64,000 bases of DNA, from contig NC_058341.1 of the NCBI RefSeq assembly GCF_905475395.1, positions 59,217,501 through 59,281,500 on the forward strand, read 5' to 3'. The position numbers and the translations under genes were made by a program. This DNA is from Chrysoperla carnea. Taxonomy: Eukaryota > Arthropoda > Insecta > Neuroptera > Chrysopidae. Shown piece after piece: positions 12,320 through 23,137 of the stretch. The notes beneath the pieces are model-generated. The model saw nothing but the letters and a program-made list of their open reading frames with translations, did no database searches and was not told the DNA's origin. Each line of letters starts with the position of its first letter. The stretch's first letter is position 1.

Positions 12320-12880
12320 TTTTTATACCATGTATATATGAAATATACATAGTATATTAAGTTTAGTCCAAAGTTTGTAACGCTTAAAAATATTGATGCT
12401 ACGCACTAAATTTTGCTATAGGTGTTCATAGAATCACCTAATTAGTCCATTTCCGGTTGTCCGTCCGTCCGTCTGTGGACACGATAGCTCAAAAACGAAA
12501 AAAGATATCGAGCTGTAATTTTTACAGCGTACTCAGGACGTAAAAAGTGAGGTCAAGTTCGTAAATGAGCATCATAGGTCAATTGGGTCTTGGGTCCGTA
12601 GGAAACATCTTGTAAACCGTTAGAGATAGAACAAAAGTTTACATGTAAAAAATATTTCTTATAAAAAATAACCAACTTTTGTTTGAAACATTTTTTCGGA
12701 AACATCACTGTTTACCCGTGAGGGCGCAAATTAGGCGTAAATTGTATAGTATGTATTATATGGGAATATCAGTTATGTATGTGTCACATGTATGTATGTG
12801 TTATGTGATAAAGAAATCAAAACTGACTATGCATGGTATTTTAACAATTGACTCAGTCAATTGTTTGTTTTCACTTGTTT
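12320..12880 (+). repeat. Family U repeat, near-complete copy
   Basis: Runs from TTTATACCATGTATATATGA to GTTTGTTTTCACTTGTTTT. Landmarks: AACGCTTAAAAATATTGATG, a CCGTCCGTCCGT run, GGACACGATAGCTC, AGGACGTAAAAAGTGAGGTC, GTAAACCGTTAGAGATAGAA and ACATCACTGTTTACCCGTGA. About 550 bp, no long frame. Non-autonomous element of unknown class. Confidence 0.8.
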
Positions 12881-13340
12881 TAATAGTTTTTTTAAACTAT
12901 GATATACAAAGAAACAAAAATATAAATTTTCTTAATAGCATATAGCAGTCAATATTGTCACTGGCTAATTTAGAAACGTAGTTTAAAATTTACCTGGAGT
13001 TGATATCGACCTTGGTTAGTAGTTTTCGGGTTAAAGAAAATAATTAGCCCATAAGCGAGTTTGGCAGTCACTTTCAGTTTTGTATTGACATAAATGGGCA
13101 CTCAGATCAATTTTAAATCAATATATTTCGAAGTAAACGTTAAAATTATCGAAGTAGCCTCGTGTTTTCTACAAAGATTATAATATAAATGATGCAAGTA
13201 GTGTTAGATCAAAGTCTCAATTTATTTTCGAATCCAATCGGACTAGAACCTTATTAAAACTTTGAAAATAAAATGTTTCGCGTTCGAATTCTTCTGCCAC
13301 AACTTCGTATCTAGAGGATAGTTATTATTTTTATTATTAA

Positions 13341-13790
13341 CTAGCTGTGAACTACTCGCTTTGTTGGGCAACATCCATACATTTACGCCCTCCCTATAGT
13401 TTTGTAAGGTACATGTCATGCTTTTTTATTTGATACCCCATCGGGTATATTTGAAAAAAATCGATTATTCATCTCCACTTCCTTGCTTCACCCCTCAAAG
13501 GTTAAAAGTAGTTAAAAACAATCTTTGCAGCTGGTTGTATATCTTATCAATATTTGAGTTTAATCCATGCACAACTTTTTTCGTTTTTGAAGCACATCCC
13601 TGTCAATCCCTATTTCAACCCCTTACTCTACTATATTATGCATGTATTATACACAAAAACCTTCCTCTTGCATCACTTTTCACGAAAAAATCGCATCAAA
13701 ATCCGTTACGTAGTTTTAAAGATCTAAGCATTCATACTGATCATATACTTAGATCATATATTTTATTAGATTTGCCCATCATGTACCAAG
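13341..13790 (-). mobile_element. Helitron-like relic, truncated
   Basis: The plus strand starts A|CTAGCTGTGAACTACTCGC, the inverse of a Helitron 3' terminus, and farther on has the motif CATCAAAATCCGTTACGTAG common in insect Helitrons and related to the one in the complete copy at 3002. No proper TC start is found on the far side. The plus-strand frame at 13418-13822 overlaps it and is not taken as a gene. Confidence 0.5.
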
Positions 13791-14379
13791 TATGTACGTT
13801 TTTACGTCACAGAAAAGATTAACAAAGACAACAATACAATATTCAAACAGAGAAACACAATACCAGAGCATGGTATTCAACTTTTTTTTAAATTAATTCT
13901 GTATTAAAGCTAAAAATGGTTAGATAATTTTTTATTTGCAAGTAATATTTTAAAGCTGACATTTATCACAGGTTAGTAACGTTTAAATATTAAATTAAAT
14001 AATATTTATAAAATGGCAATTATTATGTTGTAAATACGCCCCAGGATTTTATATTATAAATAAAGACACGCGCATTAACAATCATGCTCTCGCATTTATT
14101 ATCCTTCTGAATTTTCTTTCAGAAGTGGTTCTCACTCTGTTGATAATTCACAGACTTCAAACAAAAATGGAGGTGGCTATCAATTCGAGTGTATTTTTTT
14201 TATGTGTGTTCAGAACTTTTGACTGGATCAACCGATTTTGATTCCTTATCCGTTTTAAAACTGGCGCTTCCTGTGTGGTCCCATATCATTTTGGTTCAGT
14301 TCTGACAAATTAGTTAGTGTACTTCAGATACACTAAAAATCATAAAGTAAAAAAATCTTTTAACAAAAAAAACCCGATT

Positions 14380-14556
14380 TCAAAAGAAAAACTTTTCAAA
14401 AACAAATTAGTACGCACTAAAAAGTAAAAAAATATCGAGTTGTTTAGTTAGCAGACACCGACTCCAAAAATAACAATAATTTTAACTACATTATATTATC
14501 GTTATTTTTTTACTTTTTAGTGCATATTAATTTGTTTTGGAAAAGTTTTTTTTTTA
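14380..14556. repeat. Inverted repeat with about 58-bp arms
   Basis: Left arm around 14385-14440 (AACTTTTCAAAAACAAATTA, then GCACTAAAAAGTAAAAAAAT) pairs with right arm around 14500-14556 (ATTTTTTTACTTTTTAGTGC, then TAATTTGTTTTGGAAAAGTT). Short spacer; strong potential hairpin. Non-coding. Confidence 0.75.
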
Positions 14557-15149
14557 TATACTATGTATGTATTGATGATTCGATTTCATTGCCCGTGAGT
14601 GTACAATATAAAGCTCTACGTAATGTTTATCTCACACATCGTCATTTTAATAACCATTTACTTACTCACTTTAGTTTACTACTGAGTTTCATGTTCGTAG
14701 TGTAGTGTAGTGCAAGCAGCTTGTTGTAGGATTTACTAGCTCTTTGAGTGTCATGAATACAACACTGAGTTTAGGGCTTAGAAGGCTTAAAGTAGCAACA
14801 CACACACATACACACACAATAAGTTAGTAAGTAAGTAATGAGAATGAAACAGAGACATTTAATATTAATAAATAAATAGAATGAAATAGATATATATTAT
14901 GTGTAGTGTATGGTGGTTTAATTTACAACCCCTTTGGTATGATAATGAATGATGAGTAGATACTGAATACAAAAAAATATACCATTATTATTATAGATAT
15001 ATTGTATTTACAGCGAAACCTATCGAAACGTGCTGTGAAATAAGCTCCAATAATTTCTTTCCATCAAATTAATGTCTTAATAAGTGAAATTAACTCGCGT
15101 TTGAAACATATCTAAGAACATTCACCATTAAATTCCCTTTTTCCTGAAA

Positions 15150-15243
15150 GTCACTTCCAAACTGAGCCGATTTTGATGATCGTCGAAACTTTTAATTTTT
15201 TTGGGTGTGGAACTCTAAGCTCGACGCCACAAATAGACAGACA

Positions 15244-15288
<45 letters not shown>

Positions 15289-15340
15289 CGTTCATACTTA
15301 TAACACACCTTTTTTTAATTCGGGGGTTAAAAATCTTTCG
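15150..15340 (+). repeat. Family V repeat with (AC)20 microsatellite
   Basis: Landmarks of family V: CAAACTGAGCCGATTTTGA, GGAACTCTAA, a dinucleotide run (AC at 15245-15284), CATAGCG, TTATAACACACC and TTCGGGGGTTAAAAA. The same order recurs at 20290, 29110 and 30330, and inverted at 30822. The frame at 15173-15361 is a by-product. Confidence 0.8.
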
Positions 15341-15908
15341 TTTTTCGTCAATATTTCATAAAATTATATTTAAAAATTTTTAAAAAGAAATTTCCAATAA
15401 CAACTCCCACTATCGCAAGTCTATCTCCATTATTTATCATTTTAATTTACTGTTGAAAATAGATCTAATCAAAAATGAGTATCTCACAGCAAATAATGGT
15501 TAATCTTAAAATTTTCTCAAATTTGCGTTTTCATTGTAAACTAAAACAAAACTGTTTAAATAATTAGCGTAATTTCTTGGCATAGTGAAGCCCTTCTGAT
15601 ATATATACTCAACAAGATCTCGTCAAAAGAGTTAAAAAAATTTTCATACTTTGTTTAAAATAATTTTTTATGCCTTTACATTTTTTTTTTTGCATTTTTT
15701 GTTACAAAGTATTAAAATTTTTTAAACTCTTTTTACGTGATATATACATATATAAGATGGGCTTCACGAAAGCCAAAAAACTTAAGGCCAATTATATATA
15801 ATTATATAAATTTTGGTGTACTTTAAACACTCAAAAATTTTTTAACAAATTAGACAATTGTTTATCAAGAAAATTTTCTCGAATTTTCGTTTTCATTGTA
15901 AAATAAAA

Positions 15909-15912
<4 letters not shown>

Positions 15913-15977
<65 letters not shown>

Positions 15978-15979
15978 TA
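15913..15979. repeat. (AT)n microsatellite
   Basis: About 33 AT units with one interruption at 15959, visible directly. Confidence 0.95.
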
Positions 15980-15999
15980 CCAAAAAATTTTCAAATGAC

Positions 16000-16255
16000 C
16001 TTTTCAGAGATATTTAGGGGGGAAGTATGTCATAGTGGCTATGGAATTGAGTTATTATAAATGGGGTCCCGCTCGATTTGGCTGACATTGTGAAATGGTA
16101 TAGTTCTCGACATTCTTATCAAAAGTTGTCGTTGGCCCAATGCCATCCTATGGATAGATTCAGAGATATACAGGGGGAAGTTTGTGATATTGGCTATGGG
16201 TTTGAGTTACCGTTTCTGAGTCTCTGGTATTAGTACTCAAAAGTACTTTGGGATT
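16000..16255 (+). repeat. Two diverged tandem units of about 145 bp
   Basis: TTCAGAGATATTTAGGGGG...GGCTATGG...TTGAGTTA at about 16003 recurs as TTCAGAGATATACAGGGGG...GGCTATGG...TTGAGTTA at about 16149. No coding frame. Confidence 0.6.
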
Positions 16256-17279
16256 TTTGAGTTTCCAAGAATAGAAGATCACTTATGCCCTGAAATTATT
16301 GAAAGGTGAAGTCAAGGTATCAAGGTCAATCTAAAAATAAGACTTGTAATGATTTCGGAATGAGGCTTTGGAAATACAACACCCGAATCTTGAGATTGCT
16401 TATTTCTACTTGTTCGTCTGTTCAAAGTCATTTCAAGGGCAAACTAAAGAGGGAGTATGTAATGCCAATTGAGGTCAAACTCATTTTAAGGTCAATTTGC
16501 AGACAGTGTTTGATGCCATAAAAGACATGGATTTATAGGCTTTTGAGAGCGTTGATCGAGAATATAGCGATTTCTCATTCTTACAAGGACATCTTGTGGA
16601 TATTTAAGGCATTTTTCAGTATTATTTTCTTAAATTTGGGAAGGTCTCGAACTTTTTGAACATTCTGTATAACAGCAAACTCTACAAACTACAAACGAGG
16701 GTTATGGCGATATAAATCTAGCAAAAGACAAGAATTGGTGGGAACATACAATGGCCCACAACATATCAATTTCAATTTTCATTAATAGCTCTTTCACTAT
16801 GTAAAAGAGAAATCTTCCACATTCCATATTTGCAAACGAGAATGATCCATATTTGATAAAAATTAAATAGAAGGGATTTTACTGTATATTATTTAAAAAG
16901 AAGGGTTCATCCTCATAATAATGATTACTATCTCATCGTCAACAAAATAATTGTCATAAAGGATCGTATGTTGATAATTTTTCCACTGATGAATAGAAAA
17001 TGTATCATCATCTATCTCTTCTATAACTCTCTACAACTCAACTCCCTCTGTAACTAAATAAAAAATTTTTTAATGGATTCCACGAATTGGAATGATAATG
17101 ATTTTTATGTAATTAAATCTTTTATTACTGCTATGCTGTGAATTAAAGCAATATAATGAATTCTTTCATTTTGTAAATAATTTTCATCCCTAATTCAACC
17201 ATCCTTAATTCTGTATGTAATTTCATAATTACATTATTCGAAATTATTTAAAAATTTAATTGGAACTGTAATCTTAATA
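16256..17279. other. Unannotated stretch
   Basis: A short frame at 16306-16521 has no recognised motif. Nothing else supported. Confidence 0.4.
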
Positions 17280-17314
17280 AGAGTATTTTGGAGGAAGCGC
17301 AAGAAATGGTGGCA

Positions 17315-17700
17315 TGAAATTTTCCTGAGGGTGCTTCTTCCCAAGTGCTATCTTTAATCTAGAAAACACCATCGTGTTCCAAAACATTTAAATTCTTTAA
17401 AGTCTGTGATAGCTATCTTCTTCTTTGAAAGTTCAGTACCGGCTTTAATTGGTTTTTTCATTGACTCGGTAGTACTTCTTTTTTCCCCAATTATATCATT
17501 TACCCCAATTTTCCTGATGGTGATTCTTCCCACGTGCAATCTTTAATCTGGGAAACACCATCGGGTTCCAAAACATTTAAATCCTTTAAATTCTGTGATA
17601 GCTATTTCCTTCTTTGAAAATTCAGTACCGGCTTCAATTGATTTTTTCATTAACTCGATAGCACTTCTTTTTTCTCTAAATATATTATATAACTTTCTGA
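17315..17700 (-). pseudogene. Tandem duplicated coding relic, possibly chromodomain-like
   Basis: Two direct copies about 190 bp apart, each keeping a protein-like frame on the minus strand: a lysine-rich start (EKRS...MKK.I.AGTE.SKK.IAIT.F), then FKCFGTRWCF, a stop (TAA), and after a frame change KD(C/S)TWEE(S/A)PSGK. The W...TWE spacing resembles the second half of a chromodomain. Both copies share the same stop and frame change, so the break came before the duplication or reflects something other than decay. Family assignment is weak inference. Confidence 0.35.
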
Positions 17701-17990
17701 CCGTTAGCAAAAGATAAAACAATTACTTATAAAAATATCAAGTAATTACTTATAAAAATTGATCATTGGTAAACAGCGGCTTTTTGACCGAAGATATCTA
17801 TTTGAAGGTCTAAATTATATTTGGAAGTAAAAAATGACATTGCTAAACAAAAAGCAGTTATTTATAGAGAATATGCTTTAAAATACAAAACTTTTCTCTA
17901 ATAAATTATTTTTCTGTTTTACTCAAAAACAGAAGAACATGAGCACACCATTACTAAATTATCCTTGCACAGAGTAATTTTCTTAATCTC

Positions 17991-18498
17991 TTAACGATGT
18001 TCCAGCATGGTATTTGCAGTTTCTATATTAAAGCAATGGTACAATTTTTTTTTCGACAGAATTTAACGAAAAATTAAATTTAAGAATTTAATAATGCTTA
18101 CTATTAATTCCCAAAGTTTCAGAAATTTTGACCGTTTAAAATGGGAAATAATTATGCCAACGTCCCAATTTCGATCAATTTACGTCAAAATTAATATCTC
18201 GAAAGTGAAAATTAATTTCTAAATTTTTTTTTTAGAATTGTATTGTATAAACATTTTTTTCTACTTTTTCTTCAATATATAATAATATCATAAAAAATAG
18301 TTGGAGAGACCGGACATTTTACATGCTTTAAATGGGACATGACCCTCAAAATCGCGAACTTTGTCTTTAAATATCTCGCGATCTAAACGGTCAAAAATTA
18401 TGAAATTTTAGGAATTCATAAATAAAGCTATTATAAACCCGAGAAAAAAAATTCGGCCAAATCTGTCGAAAAGTGATTTCATGCTGGTACTACCTTAA
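17991..18498. repeat. TTAA-ended fold-back element, family R
   Basis: Left end TTAACGATGTTCCAGCATGG and right end (reverse complement) TTAAGGTAGTACCAGCATGA. Inner parts also pair: GAAATTTTGACCGTTTAAA near 18123 against CTAAACGGTCAAAAATTATG near 18383. 508 bp, non-coding. The outer bases match family Q. Confidence 0.75.
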
Positions 18499-19819
18499 CA
18501 TAAGAAAACATATAAATTCGCATTTTCTCCAGGAGGTTATTGAACCCTTGACTCTCCGACGCAGACAATGGCATTACACATAAATTGTAAGAAGACTTGA
18601 AAAAATACCAAAAAATAAAAGAACATAAAGGCGTAATTTTGGGTGGTTTTTCCGATTTTCCGGCAGGTTGAAATGATCAAATTAACTTTTCTGATTTTTC
18701 CCGCAGCCTTCAAACAATTACGCGTCGAATGCAAAAAACCGCATTCTATCTTTCTAGCATGTATAGAATTGAGAAATGAAATTTTGGAAGGTTTTTGGGA
18801 TTTTTCGGGGGTTGCGATATGGAAAATGAGATATTTTGATCTTTTATGTTAGTTTTGACTTTATTCCTGGTCAACTGGTAAAAATCTCATCTTTCTAGCA
18901 TGTATATAACTGAAAACCCTAATTTTTGGGGTGGTTTCCGATTTTCGAGGGGGGGGGGGTTTGCAATGAAAAAAAAGAAGTCCTTTAGAATTTGTATAGA
19001 TAAGTGACTGAGTCAGTTTCTAGTATAGTGTTTTAGATTAAAAATTTCAAGAAACCTCCGAAACAAAATCAAAAGGACATCGTAGCTCCTAAACGGATGA
19101 ACAGATTTGAATTTCTTTTTTTTTTTAGAGATAATTTGATTAAGAAGCTGTTTGAAGATTATTAGGTCTCGTCAGGTTTTTATGGGTACTTCCTAAGAAA
19201 TTAATGGACTTTACTACATTGCTAAAGAGTTGTTAAAAATAAAGAGTATTACTCTTTTATCAAGGTACAACGGTCTCTCCTATTATTCGTTGGCCAATAT
19301 AATTTGGAATCAATTATCCCTCAAATCTAAAATATGTATAATTATTTCAATTTTTTTTATTCAAAAATAGTTATTGTTAATATGTACATATTATCAAAAT
19401 CATACCTATAAATTTTTGTAATTGTATTATTGAAATTTTTATCATGCTTATGTTGCAAATTGAGAGAGAAAATTATATCGAAATATTTTTGATATTTCGG
19501 AAATATTAATTATTATTATTAAAAAATAAAATGGAAATAATAAATTATTAATTATTACTTCGTAAATAAAATTATTTTATGTATACATACAAAATTCATT
19601 ACATTTTATAAATACCTCTATTTTTGTTTTTTGGTGGTTGTCGGCATTAAGTGAACATGAATGAGTTGTTATGAAACTTTAGAATTTTGTTTTTGGATTA
19701 TTAAAAACATTATTATTTATCGAATAAAGAGATGAAGAGAAATATTATGAAATTTTTCTCAACCAATCAACTCTCCAAAGAAGGGAAATTTATAAAATTT
19801 AAAAAAAAAAACGACATAA
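18499..19819. other. Unannotated stretch with G-run and minor direct repeat
   Basis: ATCTTTCTAGCATGTATA occurs near 18747 and 18890, marking a diverged direct repeat of about 143 bp. A run of ten G lies at about 18948. A partial inverted family V fragment is suggested around 19076-19200. No exon supported. Confidence 0.4.
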
Positions 19820-20000
19820 GCGGTTTTTTCCTTGTAGCTCTATTCAAACTGACCCGATTAACTATCTTGAAACATAGCTAAGAACACTCCAATAAGTTTC
19901 CTTTCAAAAAGTCAAAACGTGTTCATCCGTTTCGGAGCTACGATGCTACAGCAGGCACACTTATAACATACCTATTTTTGATTTGGGGGTTAAAAATTAA
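19820..20000 (+). repeat. Family V fragment
   Basis: Carries AACATAGCTAAGAACACTCC, a conserved CGGAGCTACGATGC segment and TTTGGGGGTTAAAAAT, in the family order but without the middle. Confidence 0.6.
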
Positions 20001-20289
20001 TGCAATTATTTGATCCATTTAAAGTGTATTATGGATTTGATTTTGATTTAGAGCCAATAATTAATTACGTAAGGATGATTTTTGACGATTTTCGACCCCT
20101 CCCCCTACCTCCATGTAAGGGTACATAAGATTTCTGGACCCCCTCTTCTTACGTAAGATTCTATCTTGTTTTTCATAGTAATAAAATGTTAGAAAACGTT
20201 GTTAGCAATCATCAGTTCACCCTAAATCTCACAGTTTATTATTTACAAATTTGCAAGAAAAATTTAAAAAATTTTTAAAAAAATGACCA

Positions 20290-20580
20290 ATTTTTCGGGT
20301 ACGGAACCCTAAACTTGTAAGTGAAGCATATCTAAGAATACTCATTAAATTACCTTTTTACTTAAAGCCTTTTCCAAACTGAGCCGATGTTGAAGATCAT
20401 CGCCAATTTTTTAGTTTCTTCGGGTACGAAATCCTAAACTCGCACTGGTAACATTCTCCATTAAATTACCTTTCAAATGCGCTACGATTCCACAGACAGA
20501 CAGACATATACAGACAGACACACCCACATAGCCGTCAAATTTATAACACCCCTTTTTTTAGTTCAGAAATTAAAAATGGA
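20290..20580 (+). repeat. Family V repeat
   Basis: Starts TTTTTCGGGTACGGAACCCT, continues with AAACTGAGCCGATGTTGA, CAGACAGACAGACA and CATAGCCGTCAA, and ends TTATAACACCCC then TTAGTTC. Partly duplicated internally. Non-coding. Confidence 0.75.
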
Positions 20581-20882
20581 TAAAAATGAACACATTTTAA
20601 TAAACAATAAAGTAAGATTTTAATAAAGAATACAAATTTTGTAAAATAAGATAGTAAATAAAATCGTAAATCGAAGTGTACATCATAGAATGAAGAAAAC
20701 CATTCGACATCCGAAATGGAACTAGGTGTCTAATATTAAATTTCGACAAAATATTATGAAACAATGAATTTACCCCCTCTCCCTCCTTCAAGATAAGGGC
20801 ATGTAGACATTTTTCAAAGCCCGTGTGACCTTAAGATTAAATGAAATCACACGTATTTCTCAAATTGAAATATTAACATTCA

Positions 20883-21055
20883 TTAAGGTGTTTCGAGCCC
20901 AAACTGAAAGTTTTACCAAAAATTTGGAATTTTGTTTATCAATTAATGAGTACTTACTATATCTTCTGTATAAATTTCAAGTCGATTCTCTGTACGGTTA
21001 CGATTATTACGAAATAATTATTAAAAAACAAGAGTTTTTTACATGCTAGTATACG
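20883..21055 (+). repeat. Family P, truncated copy
   Basis: Begins TTAAGGTGTTTCGAGCCCAA and follows the left half of the family (TTGTTTATCAATTAATGAGT, then CAAGTCGATTCTCTGTACGG). The right terminal repeat is missing. Confidence 0.55.
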
Positions 21056-21375
21056 AAGGATAATGCTGGTTTTAAAAACGTTTCCACTTCTGTAAAAAGC
21101 TGTTATTTATATTATTTAAGTCATAAGTTTCATCATGATACTGAAATTGAGAACTTTCTCTAATTATGTATCCCCATCCTAGTAGGCAAACAATCTATAA
21201 TAATTAGACATTGTAAATATGTATGTTATTGGAAATTAAAATTTAAAATTATCGATTTATTCTAAATTTTATGTTTTTAATTTATTATTATAATATGTAA
21301 CTATCAAATTATTTTTTAATTTCACATTTAGAAGTTAAAAGCCTGCAAGAATAGCATAGAAAAGATCCGCACGAT

Positions 21376-21790
21376 TAGACAGTAAAATGGCTTTCTGTGA
21401 AACTTTTTCAAACCACTCTCAAAATGTTCTTCGGATCATTCTGATCAAAAGCTCTTACGACCACAAAATTTTTTATCGGGTAGTTTTGGAGCAACTGATG
21501 ACCAAATCTACACATATACTATAGTTACAGTATATGACTACCGTCTTAATAATGATACATCATACAGCACACCAACTAACAAGACAATAAATTGTTAATT
21601 TAATGGAACGATTAATGTTAAAGTTGACTTTGCGCTACTAACTCATGCGTTACTAATGATATTTGACACCTAAGAAACAAATTCCATGAGGTTTTAGCAA
21701 AATGCGAGCGGTTTCTTTCATATTCCTTAATTAGCCGATTTTTGTAACATCTTTTACTGTATTATATGCTCAGCAGTAAGTGTTTCACTG

Positions 21791-21837
<47 letters not shown>

Positions 21838-22030
21838 CAATACGCGGTAGTCATATACTTAACTATAATATATGTGCAGCCTTTGATCGCCCGTAGCTTG
21901 AAAACTAACCGAAAAAAATTTGGTGGCTATGAGAGCCTTTGATCAGAAAGATCCGGAGAAAATTTTAATTGTGGTTAGAAAAAGTTTCACAGAAAGCTAT
22001 TTTCCTATCTAATCAAACGGGGTGCTTTCG
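21376..22030. repeat. Fold-back element with (CA)n between its arms
   Basis: Left arm about 21376-21545 and right arm about 21845-22015 are inverted copies (for example GCTTTCTGTGAAACTTTTTC near 21391 against GAAAAAGTTTCACAGAAAGC near 21980; ATATGACTACCG against CGGTAGTCATAT). Near the right arm is a (CA) run at about 21796-21834. No coding capacity. Confidence 0.8.
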
Positions 22031-22687
22031 CCTGAGTCCCTCGATGCATGGTCTCTTAATTCTCTGTTTTCCAGTAAAATTTCAACGATTTTAAAAGTTC
22101 ATATTGCATAAATAAATTATTAATATGCTAGATTTATTCTATAAACGTTTAAAATAAATTCCCATAATTTGAAAGGGGATAAAAAAAGCTTTTCTAAACG
22201 TTTAATCAAAACAAAAAACAGTTTCTATAATGGTTTCTAAGTTAAGTTTATATCTTATACATTCAATATATATGATTGACAATTTTAAAATTCAATTACT
22301 TTAATAACATTAAATGAAAAATAAATACTTAGAACTGTTTGTTTTATAAATCAAAGTAAGGGCCCATCATGCATGCACACGTGCAAAAACTTAGTTTTTT
22401 TTCAACAAATTGCATTTATTTCTTTATTTTGTTGTTAAATTCAATGAATTATATAAATGATTTATACTTATAAAATATTCCAATATTATACATACTTAAT
22501 ATAATAAAATATATAATATAAATACACCCCCTCAAATCTATAACATTAAATTCACTGTCTCAAGTGGTGAAGTTTTTACTTTGAAAATACTTATTTTTAT
22601 TAGTCATAATAATCAAAATGTCAAACTTTTAAATTTAATCGTTTTTTAAAATTATATGCAGGTATTACAGACCGTTATTAGTGAAAC
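22031..22687. other. Unannotated AT-rich stretch
   Basis: Low complexity; no exon, RNA gene or bounded repeat recognised. Confidence 0.4.
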
Positions 22688-23137
22688 TTAAAGCGTTTCG
22701 ATATCAAAACGAAAGTGTTACCTACAAAGGGAAATTTTGTGTGTCAATTATAGTGAGTATTTAATACGACTTCTATATAAATTTTAAGTAGATTCTTTTT
22801 AGGGTTTACGATAAATTCATTATTAAAAACAGTGCTTTTTTTATATGGCGGTATATGAAGCAGTCGTAATACTTAAATGTTGGTTTTTTAATCAATTAGA
22901 TAAAAATAGTTACCATTTACATTAAAAACTTTTATCAATGTTCACATTCAAGTTTTAAGCTTAAAAATCAAACCAAAATTAAGAACTATACATAAAAATG
23001 AGAAACTGTTTTTGGGAAAAACAACGACTTTGATAGATAGTTTCCCCTAAATCGGACAGAGAATCAATATGAATTTTTCACCAAAGACTGCAAATTTTTT
23101 GGATCATTTTCATTTTTTCGGTGTCGAAATACCTTGA
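22688..23137 (-). repeat. Family P, copy 2, opposite orientation
   Basis: Left end TTAAAGCGTTTCGATATCAA and right end (reverse complement) TCAAGGTATTTCGACACCGA. The interior matches the copy at 4445-4925 in inverted order (CAGAGAATCAATATGAATTT near 23050). Non-coding. Confidence 0.65.

Noticed and set aside
13418..13822. Longest plus-strand open frame in the first 30 kb (134 codons).
   Set aside because: It overlaps a Helitron-like relic in the opposite orientation; no domain and no splice signals of its own.
15245..15284. CRISPR-like periodic repeat.
   Set aside because: Simple AC dinucleotide run in eukaryotic DNA; no spacers.
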